Assembly (NCBI RefSeq): GCF_042432825.1
Contig: NZ_JBHLWN010000064.1
Coordinates: 1-11,172, forward strand
From: Gordoniibacillus chartarius
GTDB taxonomy: Bacteria > Bacillota > Bacilli > Paenibacillales > NBRC-103111
Direction of reading: 5' to 3'
DNA: 11,172 nt
Position numbers and translations under genes: made by a program. The notes below the pieces were generated by a model that worked only from the letters and a program-made list of their open reading frames with translations, ran no database searches and was not told the origin of the DNA. Shown piece after piece: positions 1 to 6,266 of the stretch; position 1 is the first letter of the stretch; each line of letters starts with the position of its first letter.

Positions 1-914
1 AAATCCGAATCTACGACGGTAGAGGCTTCACTAAAACTCAATTCGTCGGACAGACTCCTAGTTTCTGATCCTAGCAAAGGCCTGAAATCACGATTGAATG
101 TAACCTCGCCTTCTCGGGCGATTAGCAGCTTGCGCTTGGTATAATACCTTCGAATGTGATATCGCAATTGAGCAATACTTGGTACATCGTGTCCTGGAGG
201 TATTATCGGGATCTCATATTTCCCCTTCTTAATGGTATCAATTTTATAATGATTCTTTAGCATCTCAATATATGTATATTTCACGGAGTCCCTTCGATTT
301 ATTTTTAAATAAACATCTCTTATAGCCTTATCGAATATTTTTCGATGACCCTCACTTATTAAGACTCCTTTTAACTTGGGATCTACAGAAATGCTGGTTT
401 CTCTGGGTCTGCCCATCTTTTGAGTTGGATTCTTCTTACTGCCCTTCCCCCCGCATTTTCTGAATCTGGGAAGTAGAGCATTCACCATCTTCCCCCCAGT
501 CCAGTAATAGCGTAAGTATTTATAGTAAAGGTTTTTTCCCTTACCGGTTCTTTCCACCTCGCTCTTTATGATTTCATACCGCTCTTTTGGATTGTAGATG
601 TTAGGCTCCAGTTCAACTATGTCTTTAATACATTCCCAGGCTTCATCTCTAAGGCGAATTTCTTTTGGGGTTAGAAGTTCTTCCGAAACCATAAATCTGG
701 AATATGGGTCATGCTCGCGCTTAATCATCGTCCCTTCAATAAGCTCTTGTTCAATAGATGAGATACGCTTAAACTCAGGAACCCCGGTTTTTTTTATAAT
801 AGAAATGGTAACGGCACAATCCTCCGACTGATTCAGCCACAGGACCCTCTCGCAATCAACAAGCTTTGATTCCGCGTCTCTCTTTTCAAGCAGAGTATTG
901 ATAAATAGCTCCAT
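1..914 (-). CDS. tnsB: Tn7-like transposase subunit TnsB, N-terminal part (cut by window edge)
   Basis: TnsB is the DDE-type transposase that binds the ends of Tn7-like elements and joins their 3' ends to target DNA. The frame is open from ATG 914 to base 1 (304 codons, 3' end outside the window) and has GGAGGAG just upstream of the start. Residues about 1-300 match the usual TnsB N-terminal architecture: a short beta region, a segment around residues 48-76 (ISSIEQELIEG, DPYSRF), helical DNA-binding domains with YKYLRYYW near 132-138, NALLPRFRKCGGKG near 145-158 and GRPR at 168-171, then RPLLGSETRS near 278-287, which normally directly precedes the catalytic core. As remembered, the core opens with an I-D-A-T-I-A-D-like motif; here the aligned stretch reads EASTVVDSD (296-304), apparently with Ala297 where the first catalytic Asp should be. 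That alignment is from memory. The gene follows tnsA and a small core-like ORF; tnsC would be expected beyond base 1. Confidence 0.85.
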   Translation of the reverse strand, partial: MELFINTLLEKRDAESKLVDCERVLWLNQSEDCAVTISIIKKTGVPEFKRISSIEQELIEGTMIKREHDPYSRFMVSEELLTPKEIRLRDEAWECIKDIVELEPNIYNPKERYEIIKSEVERTGKGKNLYYKYLRYYWTGGKMVNALLPRFRKCGGKGSKKNPTQKMGRPRETSISVDPKLKGVLISEGHRKIFDKAIRDVYLKINRRDSVKYTYIEMLKNHYKIDTIKKGKYEIPIIPPGHDVPSIAQLRYHIRRYYTKRKLLIAREGEVTFNRDFRPLLGSETRSLSDELSFSEASTVVDSD

Positions 915-915
915 T

Positions 916-1119
916 TTATTCTCCTCCAATTTCAATAATGGTTAGGATAGGTCTTGTAATTACATTAGGATTGGCCGAGTTAATTACGCATATATCAGCT
1001 ATTGTTTGATCTATTTTGATCGCTTGAATCGTCTGGCTTTCCTTTATTAATTTGGACTCTAAAACAGACTTTAATGTAGCCTCGTTATCTTCTAGAGATG
1101 CTAATACGATTATTTTCAT
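916..1119 (-). CDS. Small ORF resembling a fragment of the TnsB catalytic core
   Basis: A 67-codon ORF lies between tnsA and tnsB. It has its own good ribosome site (GGAGGG about 7 bases before ATG 1119), overlaps the end of tnsA by 35 bases and ends 1 base before the tnsB ATG, so translation is probably coupled across all three genes. Residues 34-63 (IKIDQTIADICVIN, then NVITRPILTIIE) closely resemble the opening beta strands of the TnsB rve/DDE domain (consensus like IDATIADIYLV...IIGRPIL..VID). Asp37 sits where the first catalytic Asp is expected. The first 30 residues are unlike TnsB and partly arise from reading the tnsA end in another frame. The remaining DDE residues are absent, so it cannot be a transposase alone. 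It may be a relic of an older tnsB copy, a product of internal deletion, or a separate small partner protein. The similarity is by eye. Confidence 0.6.
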   Translation of the reverse strand: MKIIVLASLEDNEATLKSVLESKLIKESQTIQAIKIDQTIADICVINSANPNVITRPILTIIEIGGE

Positions 1120-1951
1120 GGCCAGCCCTCCAGTTTTGAAAATGATTCACTCGTACTTCTAATCGTTTTTGTGTAGGAAGAATTCGACGACTCATATCAA
1201 CTTCCCACAAGCGATTAGCGATCAGATATCGGACAACATTCATGCTGGTCCCCATTGGTAATTCCATCTTTGCATCAAGGTCCAAGGTGATTTTGGCTAA
1301 CGGCTTGTCTATATTAACAATCGATTCGTATAGTACAGGCTCCAACTTATAAACCAGTTCATTATTTAGATACGCCATCTCATCCAAAATTTTGGCCGAA
1401 TGCAACCATTCCACGTTTTTAACCAGATCATAATTGATTTGATTTTCAGTAATCAGCCGCCATTCAATATCCAGATCTTTGAAGTAGTACTTTTCTATTT
1501 GAAGCTTGTCTAATACCCTTCGATTTAACTTTGCCGATGGCTTTATGGAATGAGCTATAAACCTAAGTTCTCCACCTGACCTTACGGTCAATAACATGTC
1601 TGTGGTCATTACAATGGGATGCTTGGTCTTCGGATCAATTGGATGTCTGATGCCCAGCTTTTGTGCAATGAACAGTGTTTTTTCTAAAGGCAACAAAGGA
1701 TATTGCTCCCTAATATCAACAACGTCCATGGCCCACTCCATTTGATAATGATGAGCTAATTCAAAATGCTCCGACAAATAATGGTGTAATCGTCCACTCT
1801 TCCAACCCCGAACTCTCGTTACAACCCCATGGGATGGAACATCATGAATGGTTAACCAAGGCTTATATTCCGCAAAATGCCCAATACCACGCCCTTCCTT
1901 AATCCACCTTTCAATTGTTGCTGCTGTAGTGCGCCGACGTCTTTTCGACAT
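1085..1951 (-). CDS. tnsA: Tn7-like transposon endonuclease TnsA
   Basis: TnsA is the restriction-endonuclease-fold subunit that cuts the 5' ends of a Tn7-like element while TnsB cuts the 3' ends, giving cut-and-paste movement. The 288-aa product is close to the 273 aa of E. coli TnsA. Family signatures are HHYQMEWAMDVVDIREQYPLL (68-87), MTTDMLL (115-121) and SIKPSAKL (135-142). Catalytic candidates are Glu72, Asp118 and Lys137, matching the spacing pattern of Glu63/Asp114/Lys132 in Tn7. The N-terminus is basic (SKRRRR). A C-terminal winged-helix-like region follows (about 180-275) and would contact TnsC by homology. ATG 1951 is chosen because GGAGGAG lies 6 bases upstream; an upstream TTG at 1969 is in frame but lacks a site of its own. 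A strong promoter lies 76 bases or more upstream. The gene is followed directly by the small core-like ORF and tnsB. Confidence 0.92.
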   Translation of the reverse strand: MSKRRRRTTAATIERWIKEGRGIGHFAEYKPWLTIHDVPSHGVVTRVRGWKSGRLHHYLSEHFELAHHYQMEWAMDVVDIREQYPLLPLEKTLFIAQKLGIRHPIDPKTKHPIVMTTDMLLTVRSGGELRFIAHSIKPSAKLNRRVLDKLQIEKYYFKDLDIEWRLITENQINYDLVKNVEWLHSAKILDEMAYLNNELVYKLEPVLYESIVNIDKPLAKITLDLDAKMELPMGTSMNVVRYLIANRLWEVDMSRRILPTQKRLEVRVNHFQNWRAGHENNRISISRR

Positions 1952-1983
1952 GAACAACTCCTCCATCAATTTATAGATTTTTT

Positions 1984-2095
1984 ATTTACAATCGCAACGC
2001 ATTAAAACGATTTACGATTGACTTTGATGATAAACGATACTAAATCGACTTGTCAACACCATTTAGTCGATTAATTTACAACTCCAACGTATTAT
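1984..2095. repeat. Phased ATTTAC-type repeats, possible TnsB-binding sites of a transposon end
   Basis: Related words begin at 1984 (ATTTACAATCGCAACG), 2010 (ATTTACGATTGAC), a weaker one near 2041 (TAAATCGACTTG), 2061 (ATTTAGTCGATTA) and 2074 (ATTTACAACTCCAACG). The first and last share ATTTACA, then CAACG and TATTA/CATTA at the same offsets. Starts are mostly about 26 bases apart, like the overlapping 22-bp TnsB sites next to tnsA at the right end of Tn7. An inverted pair (AATCGACT near 2043, AGTCGATT at 2064) surrounds the -35 box of tnsA. The exact element terminus and target duplication cannot be placed from this window. Confidence 0.45.
2027..2056 (-). promoter_or_regulatory. Promoter of the tnsA operon
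   Basis: Read leftwards, a perfect -35 box TTGACA (2056-2051) is followed after 18 bases by TATCAT (2032-2027), one mismatch from the -10 consensus. It points at tnsA and sits within the phased repeats, so TnsB or the divergent Xre-type regulator binding there could repress the operon. The repression is an inference. Confidence 0.7.
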
Positions 2096-2105
2096 GTTAC
2101 CATTA

Positions 2106-2125
2106 AGTAAAGTGTTCACTTTACT
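2106..2125. promoter_or_regulatory. 20-bp perfect palindrome, likely operator of the Xre-type regulator
   Basis: AGTAAAGTG-TT-CACTTTACT is a perfect 9-bp inverted repeat with a 2-base centre. It lies 45 bases upstream of the regulator start in the divergent gap to tnsA. Dyads of this size are typical sites for dimeric Xre/Cro-type helix-turn-helix proteins, so autoregulation is likely. It may also affect the tns promoter, whose -35 box is 50 bases away. Confidence 0.6.
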
Positions 2126-2170
2126 GTTCAGTTTTGTATTCAGTTAAGCAGATTATGGGTAGGGGGATTT

Positions 2171-2650
2171 ATGTTAATATTAGGAGAAAGAATTAAAACC
2201 TCGCGTATATCTAGAGGGTGGACTCAAGAAGAACTCGCCGGAAAGATCGACACAACGAAACACGTTATTTCTAATTGGGAACGCAACAAAGGAAATCCAG
2301 ACCCAGAGCAAATTACCGCATTAGCTAATGCCTTTGAGGTTTCGGCAGACTACTTGCTTGGGTTAAGCAATTTTCCCGAACCACATTTTCGGGACCCATT
2401 CGGGCAAATCTCCTTGATGCCTGCAATTGACTATTCTTTTGTGAAAGGATCGACATGGGATCTCCTTAAATTGTTAAGCTCTGGTATTCCACTAACTGTA
2501 GATGGTAATGAAATTGCCCCTAAAGATAAGAAACTGATCGCCACCATTATTGAAGCCATTCTTACCAGAAGCAACGAAGATGCTTGCGGGGTTATAGAAG
2601 AACCGCTTAATTCTCAGTCCAATATGGATCAGGATTCTCAGCTGTTTTAA
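2171..2650 (+). CDS. Xre-family transcriptional regulator
   Basis: The protein (159 aa) has a canonical Xre/Cro/CI helix-turn-helix at residues 4-66: LGERIKTSRISRGWTQEELAGKI, then the recognition region STKHVISNWERNKGNPD-like (here DTTKHVISNWERNKGNPD) and ALANAFEVSADYLLGLS. The C-terminal 90 residues are unrecognised and contain no clear membrane segment or peptidase motif. The start is ATG 2171, with a G-rich ribosome site (GGGGG) upstream. It is transcribed away from tnsA, and the shared 219-base gap contains the tnsA promoter, the phased repeats and a 20-bp palindrome, so its likely job is to control itself and perhaps the tns operon. It converges on the next leftward operon with a gap of only 14 bases and no obvious terminator. 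Confidence 0.88.
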   Translation: MLILGERIKTSRISRGWTQEELAGKIDTTKHVISNWERNKGNPDPEQITALANAFEVSADYLLGLSNFPEPHFRDPFGQISLMPAIDYSFVKGSTWDLLKLLSSGIPLTVDGNEIAPKDKKLIATIIEAILTRSNEDACGVIEEPLNSQSNMDQDSQLF

Positions 2651-2664
2651 GGTCTGCCAGCTCA

Positions 2665-2910
2665 TCACCAATCCTCTGTTAGATCCAGGACCCTTTTACA
2701 TATATCACATCGCACCTCGATGATTAACCCAAGTCCAGTGGGAATGAAGGTATAAGCGAATTTAGCGCCTGTAACGTCAACAGGTTTGCATGAATCCCAA
2801 ACTTGTATTTTCTGAAGCATCTCTTCTGTAATCTTAAAAATCATCGTTCCATCTCCATTCTCATGTTTCATTTTCATCTGATGAAGCGCATCGTGAATAG
2901 GGGGAGACAT
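2665..2910 (-). CDS. Small conserved-looking protein of unknown function
   Basis: This is the last gene of a three-gene leftward operon. The longest reading begins at ATG 2910 (81 aa), with GGGAGG about 11 bases upstream. A second start, the Met of MIFKITEEMLQKI (codon 23), has GGAG about 8-9 bases upstream and could give a 59-aa product. The body (CKPVDVTGAKFAYTFIPTGLG, then EVRCDICKRVLDLTEDW) reads like a genuine compact alpha/beta protein. It has one CxxC pair near the C-terminus, too few cysteines for a full zinc ribbon unless it dimerises. No function is assigned. Confidence 0.65.
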   Translation of the reverse strand: MSPPIHDALHQMKMKHENGDGTMIFKITEEMLQKIQVWDSCKPVDVTGAKFAYTFIPTGLGLIIEVRCDICKRVLDLTEDW

Positions 2911-2928
2911 GAGATCTCGAGCCTCCCT

Positions 2929-3285
2929 CTATACAGAGATGCCTTCCAGTTGTTCGACTCTACTCTCTAAGCGCTTCATAAAGGTCAACATTGCGTCAAG
3001 AGTACATGGAGTCACAAATCCGGGCACGCCGTTCCTTTCGATGTTAATCCTGTTAGCGAACTCCTTGCTTCTTCTTGGCTCTACCGGTCCCCATCTATGT
3101 TTTTTGTACTTCAGGATTTTCCCCAGGCAGATTGTCCAAACCTCTAATGTCTTCTGCAGCATCATAAGTTTGTAATAATGATCCGGGTTATTTGTGAACG
3201 GGTAATCATAGTACTTCTTCTCTCTTTCAATGCTCAACTTGTAAACGCTGATGATTTGTTCGACATCTTCAATTAATTCTTCCAT
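2929..3285 (-). CDS. Unknown helical protein
   Basis: This 118-aa protein is not recognised. ATG 3285 is preceded by AAGGTGGGAAG, a usable ribosome site, and the frame overlaps the end of the upstream TnsB-barrel-like gene by 17 bases, indicating a coupled operon. It is rich in charged and aromatic residues, mostly helical, with many Lys, Tyr and Trp residues in the middle (HYYKLMMLQKTLEVW, LGKILKYKKHRWGP) and a short amphipathic helix at the end (MLTFMKRLESRVEQLEG) that could form a coiled coil. No signal peptide or membrane segment is seen. Confidence 0.6.
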   Translation of the reverse strand: MEELIEDVEQIISVYKLSIEREKKYYDYPFTNNPDHYYKLMMLQKTLEVWTICLGKILKYKKHRWGPVEPRRSKEFANRINIERNGVPGFVTPCTLDAMLTFMKRLESRVEQLEGISV

Positions 3286-3646
3286 CTTCCCACCTTTGCT
3301 TATCTCGGTTTATTCTATACGCCTCGTTATTTTGCATTTTCCGCAATGCTTTAAGTTTCTGAATACTCTGAAAATAAAGCTGAAGTTTAACATCCGAAGG
3401 CGTCCTGCTGTCATCTATTCGGTTGCACTTTTCCAAGTCGCCATTATCTTCTACGACGTAAATTGCTGATAAATTCTTGTTGAGGGTATATACAATCTTT
3501 ACCCGCCACTCTTTCTCAAAGGCAGCTTTTTCGAACCACTGATCTCTGATTGCTGTTGGGCACGTAAACCTGGCGCCCTTGAAAATAATGCCTCGTGCCG
3601 TCACTTTCGCACACCCATTTCTCATTAAATGTCTATTCATTCCCAT
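3269..3646 (-). CDS. Free-standing TnsB/Mu-type C-terminal beta-barrel-like protein
   Basis: The 125-aa product resembles only the C-terminal part of TnsB/Mu-type transposases. Residues about 14-70 (AKVTARGIIFKGARFTC, PTAIRDQWFEKA, EWRVKIVYTLNKNLSAIYV, DLEKC) follow the pattern of the small beta-barrel that comes after the DDE core (GIRFKG..Y.C..A..QWF, then V.YDP.D.S.IYV). They are followed by a helical tail (LKALRKMQNNEAYRINRDKQRW) like the one after the TnsB barrel. The DDE core is absent. The gene has a proper start: AAGGAG 7 bases before ATG 3646. Its leader, AAGGAGTTGTTCT, resembles the GGAGGAGTTGTTC leader of tnsA. It heads an operon with the 118- and 81-aa genes. It may be a relic of another tnsB or a domesticated domain able to interfere with transposase assembly. 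Assignment is by eye. Confidence 0.6.
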   Translation of the reverse strand: MGMNRHLMRNGCAKVTARGIIFKGARFTCPTAIRDQWFEKAAFEKEWRVKIVYTLNKNLSAIYVVEDNGDLEKCNRIDDSRTPSDVKLQLYFQSIQKLKALRKMQNNEAYRINRDKQRWEDGRIN

Positions 3647-3669
3647 AGAACAACTCCTTCATAGATTCT

Positions 3670-3737
3670 TCTATCACTAGAATATCCCTTATAATATATT
3701 TTATACGTATATCGTATTTTAGATATTTTGTGATAGA
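3670..3737. promoter_or_regulatory. Inverted repeats in the promoter region of the small three-gene operon
   Basis: The AT-rich gap upstream of 3646 contains an inverted pair, TCTATCAC (3670-3677) and GTGATAGA (3730-3737), and a central palindrome TATACGTATA (3702-3711). A -10-like TATTAT (3696-3691, leftward) lies between the arms, but no clear -35 box was found. The arrangement suggests a regulated promoter; the regulator is unknown. Confidence 0.3.
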
Positions 3738-3794
3738 CCTTCCCCCACTAATCTTAAAATATATACCTTTGATGCAAACGGCGCAGACAACTTC

Positions 3795-3998
3795 CTAAAG
3801 CTCATCATCATCCTTCATGAATCCATCTATCTTTCTGCCCATTAAGTAAATCGCTAACATTAACGTACCGATACCGATCGCCTCAATTGCTTTTCTCCAA
3901 TCCTCCTGAATACTAATCATCCCTACACCAAAACCAAATAACATAACAATAGTGACTCTTATTAAAATATCCTCAAGCATCCCTGCCCTTTGCTTCAT
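3795..3998 (-). CDS. Small two-helix membrane protein, unknown function
   Basis: This 67-aa protein has two probable transmembrane helices (about residues 10-30, ILIRVTIVMLFGFGVGMISI, and 38-56, AIEAIGIGTLMLAIYLMG), a short charged loop (QEDWRK) and an acidic tail (KDDDEL). ATG 3998 is preferred, with AGGAG about 10 bases upstream; an upstream GTG at 4007 lies too close to that site. No family is recognised. Small hydrophobic proteins of this type occur in phage and island DNA, but nothing here ties it to a toxin or holin. Confidence 0.55.
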   Translation of the reverse strand: MKQRAGMLEDILIRVTIVMLFGFGVGMISIQEDWRKAIEAIGIGTLMLAIYLMGRKIDGFMKDDDEL

Positions 3999-4116
3999 TA
4001 AAGCCACACTCCTGCTTCGTTTTGTTTGATCAGGTACTAGCCCAAACCCATTTCATATCAGTGTTGCCAACAGCGATGCCGGCTAACTGTTCACATTGAT
4101 TTAACGGGAAATGTTC

Positions 4117-4159
4117 AAAAAATAAAAGCCCCAGCCGAAAGAATTCCTTGGCTGAAGCC
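4117..4159 (-). terminator. Rho-independent terminator of the kinase/GNAT/ASCH operon
   Basis: Read leftwards, GGCTTCAGCC and GGCTGGGGCT form a 10-bp stem with G-U pairs and a 13-base loop, followed immediately by a T-rich run (TTTTATTTTTT). It lies 17 bases past the ASCH gene and defines the end of that operon. Confidence 0.8.
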
Positions 4160-4175
4160 GCTTGGTCATTCAACA

Positions 4176-4589
4176 TTACAACACTAACTGAAGTTCCTTC
4201 CATTCCTCATCTGCAACATAGCGATACGACTGCGGGGCTACGAAATGTTCAAAAACCTCTTCAGGTTGAACAGGGGTCTCATATTCCCGATATTCCTTAA
4301 TTTGAATCGCATATCCGGTTTCTCTATCTGAAAAATACTGCTTGAAGAAGTCTTCAGAAATTCCCGACTGCTTGTGAGTTTGATCCCATAGCGCTTGAGG
4401 AGTATCCGATAAAATATGATCGAATGTAAATTCCCCGACAATCATCCCTACTGGCTTCGTGCAATAAATGATGACGGATTCAACCTCTTTCTTAAAAATC
4501 CGCTTCCGGTATTCGAAGAGCTTCTTACCGTTTACAATCTGCTCCACAAACTCCGGTCTAATCGATAATAATACTTTCAAGTACTCCAC
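4176..4589 (-). CDS. Stand-alone ASCH-domain protein
   Basis: This small PUA-fold protein (up to 137 aa) has an ASCH domain at its start: LLSIRPEFVEQIVNGKKLFEYRKR carries the family pattern of a beta strand then GxKxxExR, followed by IIYCTKPVGMIVGEFTF. Members bind RNA or nucleosides, and the YqfB branch hydrolyses N4-acetylcytidine; whether this one is an enzyme cannot be told from the sequence. The longest start is GTG 4589, but a TTG three codons later (4580) has better placed AAGGTGGAG and fits homologues that begin just before LLSI. The gene overlaps the end of the GNAT-PUA gene, implying coupled translation. An acetyltransferase next to an ASCH protein suggests an acetyl-mark writer and reader or eraser pair, which is inference. 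Confidence 0.8.
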   Translation of the reverse strand: MEYLKVLLSIRPEFVEQIVNGKKLFEYRKRIFKKEVESVIIYCTKPVGMIVGEFTFDHILSDTPQALWDQTHKQSGISEDFFKQYFSDRETGYAIQIKEYREYETPVQPEEVFEHFVAPQSYRYVADEEWKELQLVL

Positions 4590-5604
4590 CTTCTTCTAGT
4601 ATACGAACAAACTGTTCATCCGTGATTTGAAAGAAGCCCCAATAAATGTCGCGGTCAATCCCAATCTGCTCAATAAGCTTCTGGCGAATCAATCGTTTGC
4701 TTAATGCTGCGTTATAGGTCATCTTTATTGTATAGCACCCGCCTCGGTTATACCAATATTGTAAATCATTTCGATCAAATACACTATATTTTGTGGCATA
4801 AGAATAAAACGCTTCAAAATTTTCAAATTCGGTTTGGTAACGGACTTCTTCCACTACACATATTGAGCTGACGACAGAGCTGTACTCTGCTTTTTTTCCT
4901 TCATCCTTGGTTCGATACATGACCAATATATCTCCTCTTACCAGAGGATATACCTTCATCCTGGTCACATAGATCTTGTGAATGCTATTCGTGTATGAGA
5001 CATCTTCAAGGATGTTGACGTTCTCATTTCTTAAGATAGAATCCGGGAACATGACGGAATGATATTGAGGATAAATCGAAAGAATGTATTTGTTATTCCC
5101 TTTTATCGAAATCAAAGGATAATCCGTTAATATGTCGCCCGTAAATGTGGTCAGAGACTTTACAAACACCAACTCAGTTCCGTTTACTGTTACCTTTACT
5201 CCATGGCGCGAAAACCCATATTTTTCAAACAGATCCACGAGGGCCTTATGCTTTTCAAATACAGTGACGTAACACTGTTCCACACCCATCACAATTGCAT
5301 AATCGACGGCCTTTTTGATAAAGCGTTCGCCTAAGCGCGTACCGTGTGGATTTATTTTGAGCGTACCTATCTTCAGGAGGTGTCTACCGGTAATGACGGG
5401 CTCTACATCTGTAATGGGTCCTGATTCAACTTTGAAATAAAGAAAGCCTTGAATAAACCCGTTTTCGTAATACAGATATGCCTCTTCATCTCCCTTCCGT
5501 TCAAACCAAGCTGCAAATTCCCGATAATCGGATTTAAGAGAATCAAAAAAGGGGTCGTTCAGATTAACCTCTCTAAACTTCTTCCGTTCCAGTATTCCGC
5601 TCAT
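4558..5604 (-). CDS. GNAT acetyltransferase fused to a PUA/ASCH-like domain
   Basis: This 348-aa two-domain protein starts at ATG 5604, with AAGGAGG 7 bases upstream; the ATG overlaps the TGA of the kinase-like gene (ATGA), typical of coupling. The N-terminal half (about 1-150) is a GNAT fold: the strand KIGTLKINPH, then GTRLGERFIKKAVDYA, the acetyl-CoA pyrophosphate loop and helix, followed by VEQCYVTVF and LFEKYGFSRHG. The C-terminal half (about 165-345) looks like a PUA-type RNA-binding barrel: NKYILSIYPQYHSVMFPDS, VYPLVRGDILVMYRT, SSICVVEEV and YWGFFQITDEQF. GNAT enzymes move an acetyl group from acetyl-CoA to amines. With an RNA-binding-type barrel and an ASCH neighbour, an RNA base or modified nucleotide is the likeliest target, though this is not shown. 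Confidence 0.8.
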   Translation of the reverse strand: MSGILERKKFREVNLNDPFFDSLKSDYREFAAWFERKGDEEAYLYYENGFIQGFLYFKVESGPITDVEPVITGRHLLKIGTLKINPHGTRLGERFIKKAVDYAIVMGVEQCYVTVFEKHKALVDLFEKYGFSRHGVKVTVNGTELVFVKSLTTFTGDILTDYPLISIKGNNKYILSIYPQYHSVMFPDSILRNENVNILEDVSYTNSIHKIYVTRMKVYPLVRGDILVMYRTKDEGKKAEYSSVVSSICVVEEVRYQTEFENFEAFYSYATKYSVFDRNDLQYWYNRGGCYTIKMTYNAALSKRLIRQKLIEQIGIDRDIYWGFFQITDEQFVRILEEGGVLESIIID

Positions 5605-6128
5605 CGGGTGCCCTCCTTGAAACATTCGCTTACGAAACCGCTCAAATCAAACGTATCGGTCGGAGTAATAATACAAACAGGGCAATGCAATTTTTCCGAC
5701 ACGTATTGTGCGTACTCTATTTCCTCATTTTGAAACTTCTCTAGAAATGAAAGGTCATAATGCTGAGCATCTCTAGCACCTAATCTTTCGTAAATGGAAC
5801 ACACGGCATCCTTTAGAAGGATTAGTCCAGATGGATTAAGATCTGCAAATGTTTGGTACGGCACCCTTTCAATCTCATTCTTTTTGTTCACAAGACAAAA
5901 GTGCCCGTCTAATAAAAATTTCTGGGACGCGCGGGTACGCCTCACGGCGGATAGAAGCAACAGTTGGTTTTCCTCAACTTGATCCACTCTCTTGTCGCTT
6001 GTAAAGGAATCGTTTCTTTCTTGAGCTATTAGCGTACTTGCTGAGTAGTGAGCTATACCTGCATGAGCAGACCTTTCTTTGCACCAGCTTGTTTTGCCGA
6101 CACCGTGTATACCACCAACGAATATCAA
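5601..6128 (-). CDS. P-loop kinase-like ATP-binding protein
   Basis: The protein (175 aa) has a Walker A loop near its start, GGIHGVGKTSWC, and an LDGHFCLVN segment around residue 75 that replaces the usual Walker B. It resembles small nucleotide- or nucleic-acid-kinase-like P-loop proteins of the adenylate-kinase type. The probable phosphoacceptor is unknown. TTG 6128 is preferred as start because GAGGTG is 6 bases upstream and homologous proteins begin just before the P-loop; a GTG at 6137 is also in frame but has no well placed site. The TGA overlaps the ATG of the GNAT-PUA gene, so it is the first gene of a three-gene operon. ATP-dependent activation upstream of an acetyltransferase and ASCH protein suggests an RNA or nucleotide modification pathway (inference). 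Confidence 0.78.
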   Translation of the reverse strand: MIFVGGIHGVGKTSWCKERSAHAGIAHYSASTLIAQERNDSFTSDKRVDQVEENQLLLLSAVRRTRASQKFLLDGHFCLVNKKNEIERVPYQTFADLNPSGLILLKDAVCSIYERLGARDAQHYDLSFLEKFQNEEIEYAQYVSEKLHCPVCIITPTDTFDLSGFVSECFKEGTR

Positions 6129-6206
6129 GGACTTCACCTCGGAAACATAGTTTTATTGCACTACTATTTCGACAAATTACAGTAATTTCCTCCGATCTCA
6201 TTTAAG

Positions 6207-6220
6207 GAAAACTTGTTTTC
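6207..6220. promoter_or_regulatory. 14-bp palindrome upstream of the kinase/GNAT/ASCH operon
   Basis: GAAAAC-TT-GTTTTC is a perfect dyad about 80 bases upstream of the first gene. Read leftwards it overlaps a possible -35 box (TTGAAA). No convincing -10 box was found at proper distance, so the promoter position remains open; the dyad could be an operator. Confidence 0.3.
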
Positions 6221-6266
6221 AAGCAAAAAGAATAATTCCGTATATCGAAGGCCAAAATTTACAATG

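Noticed and set aside
5974..6201. A 75-codon minus-strand frame starting with ATG near GGAGG upstream of the kinase-like gene
   Set aside because: It overlaps the P-loop gene in another frame, has a basic, low-information composition, and its GGAGG lies inside the frame rather than before the ATG.
6257..6266. ATTTACAAT, the same nine bases as in the tnsA-side repeats, also near 8219
   Set aside because: Only nine AT-rich bases are shared and neither site has phased neighbours, so chance is enough to explain them; not called as TnsB sites.
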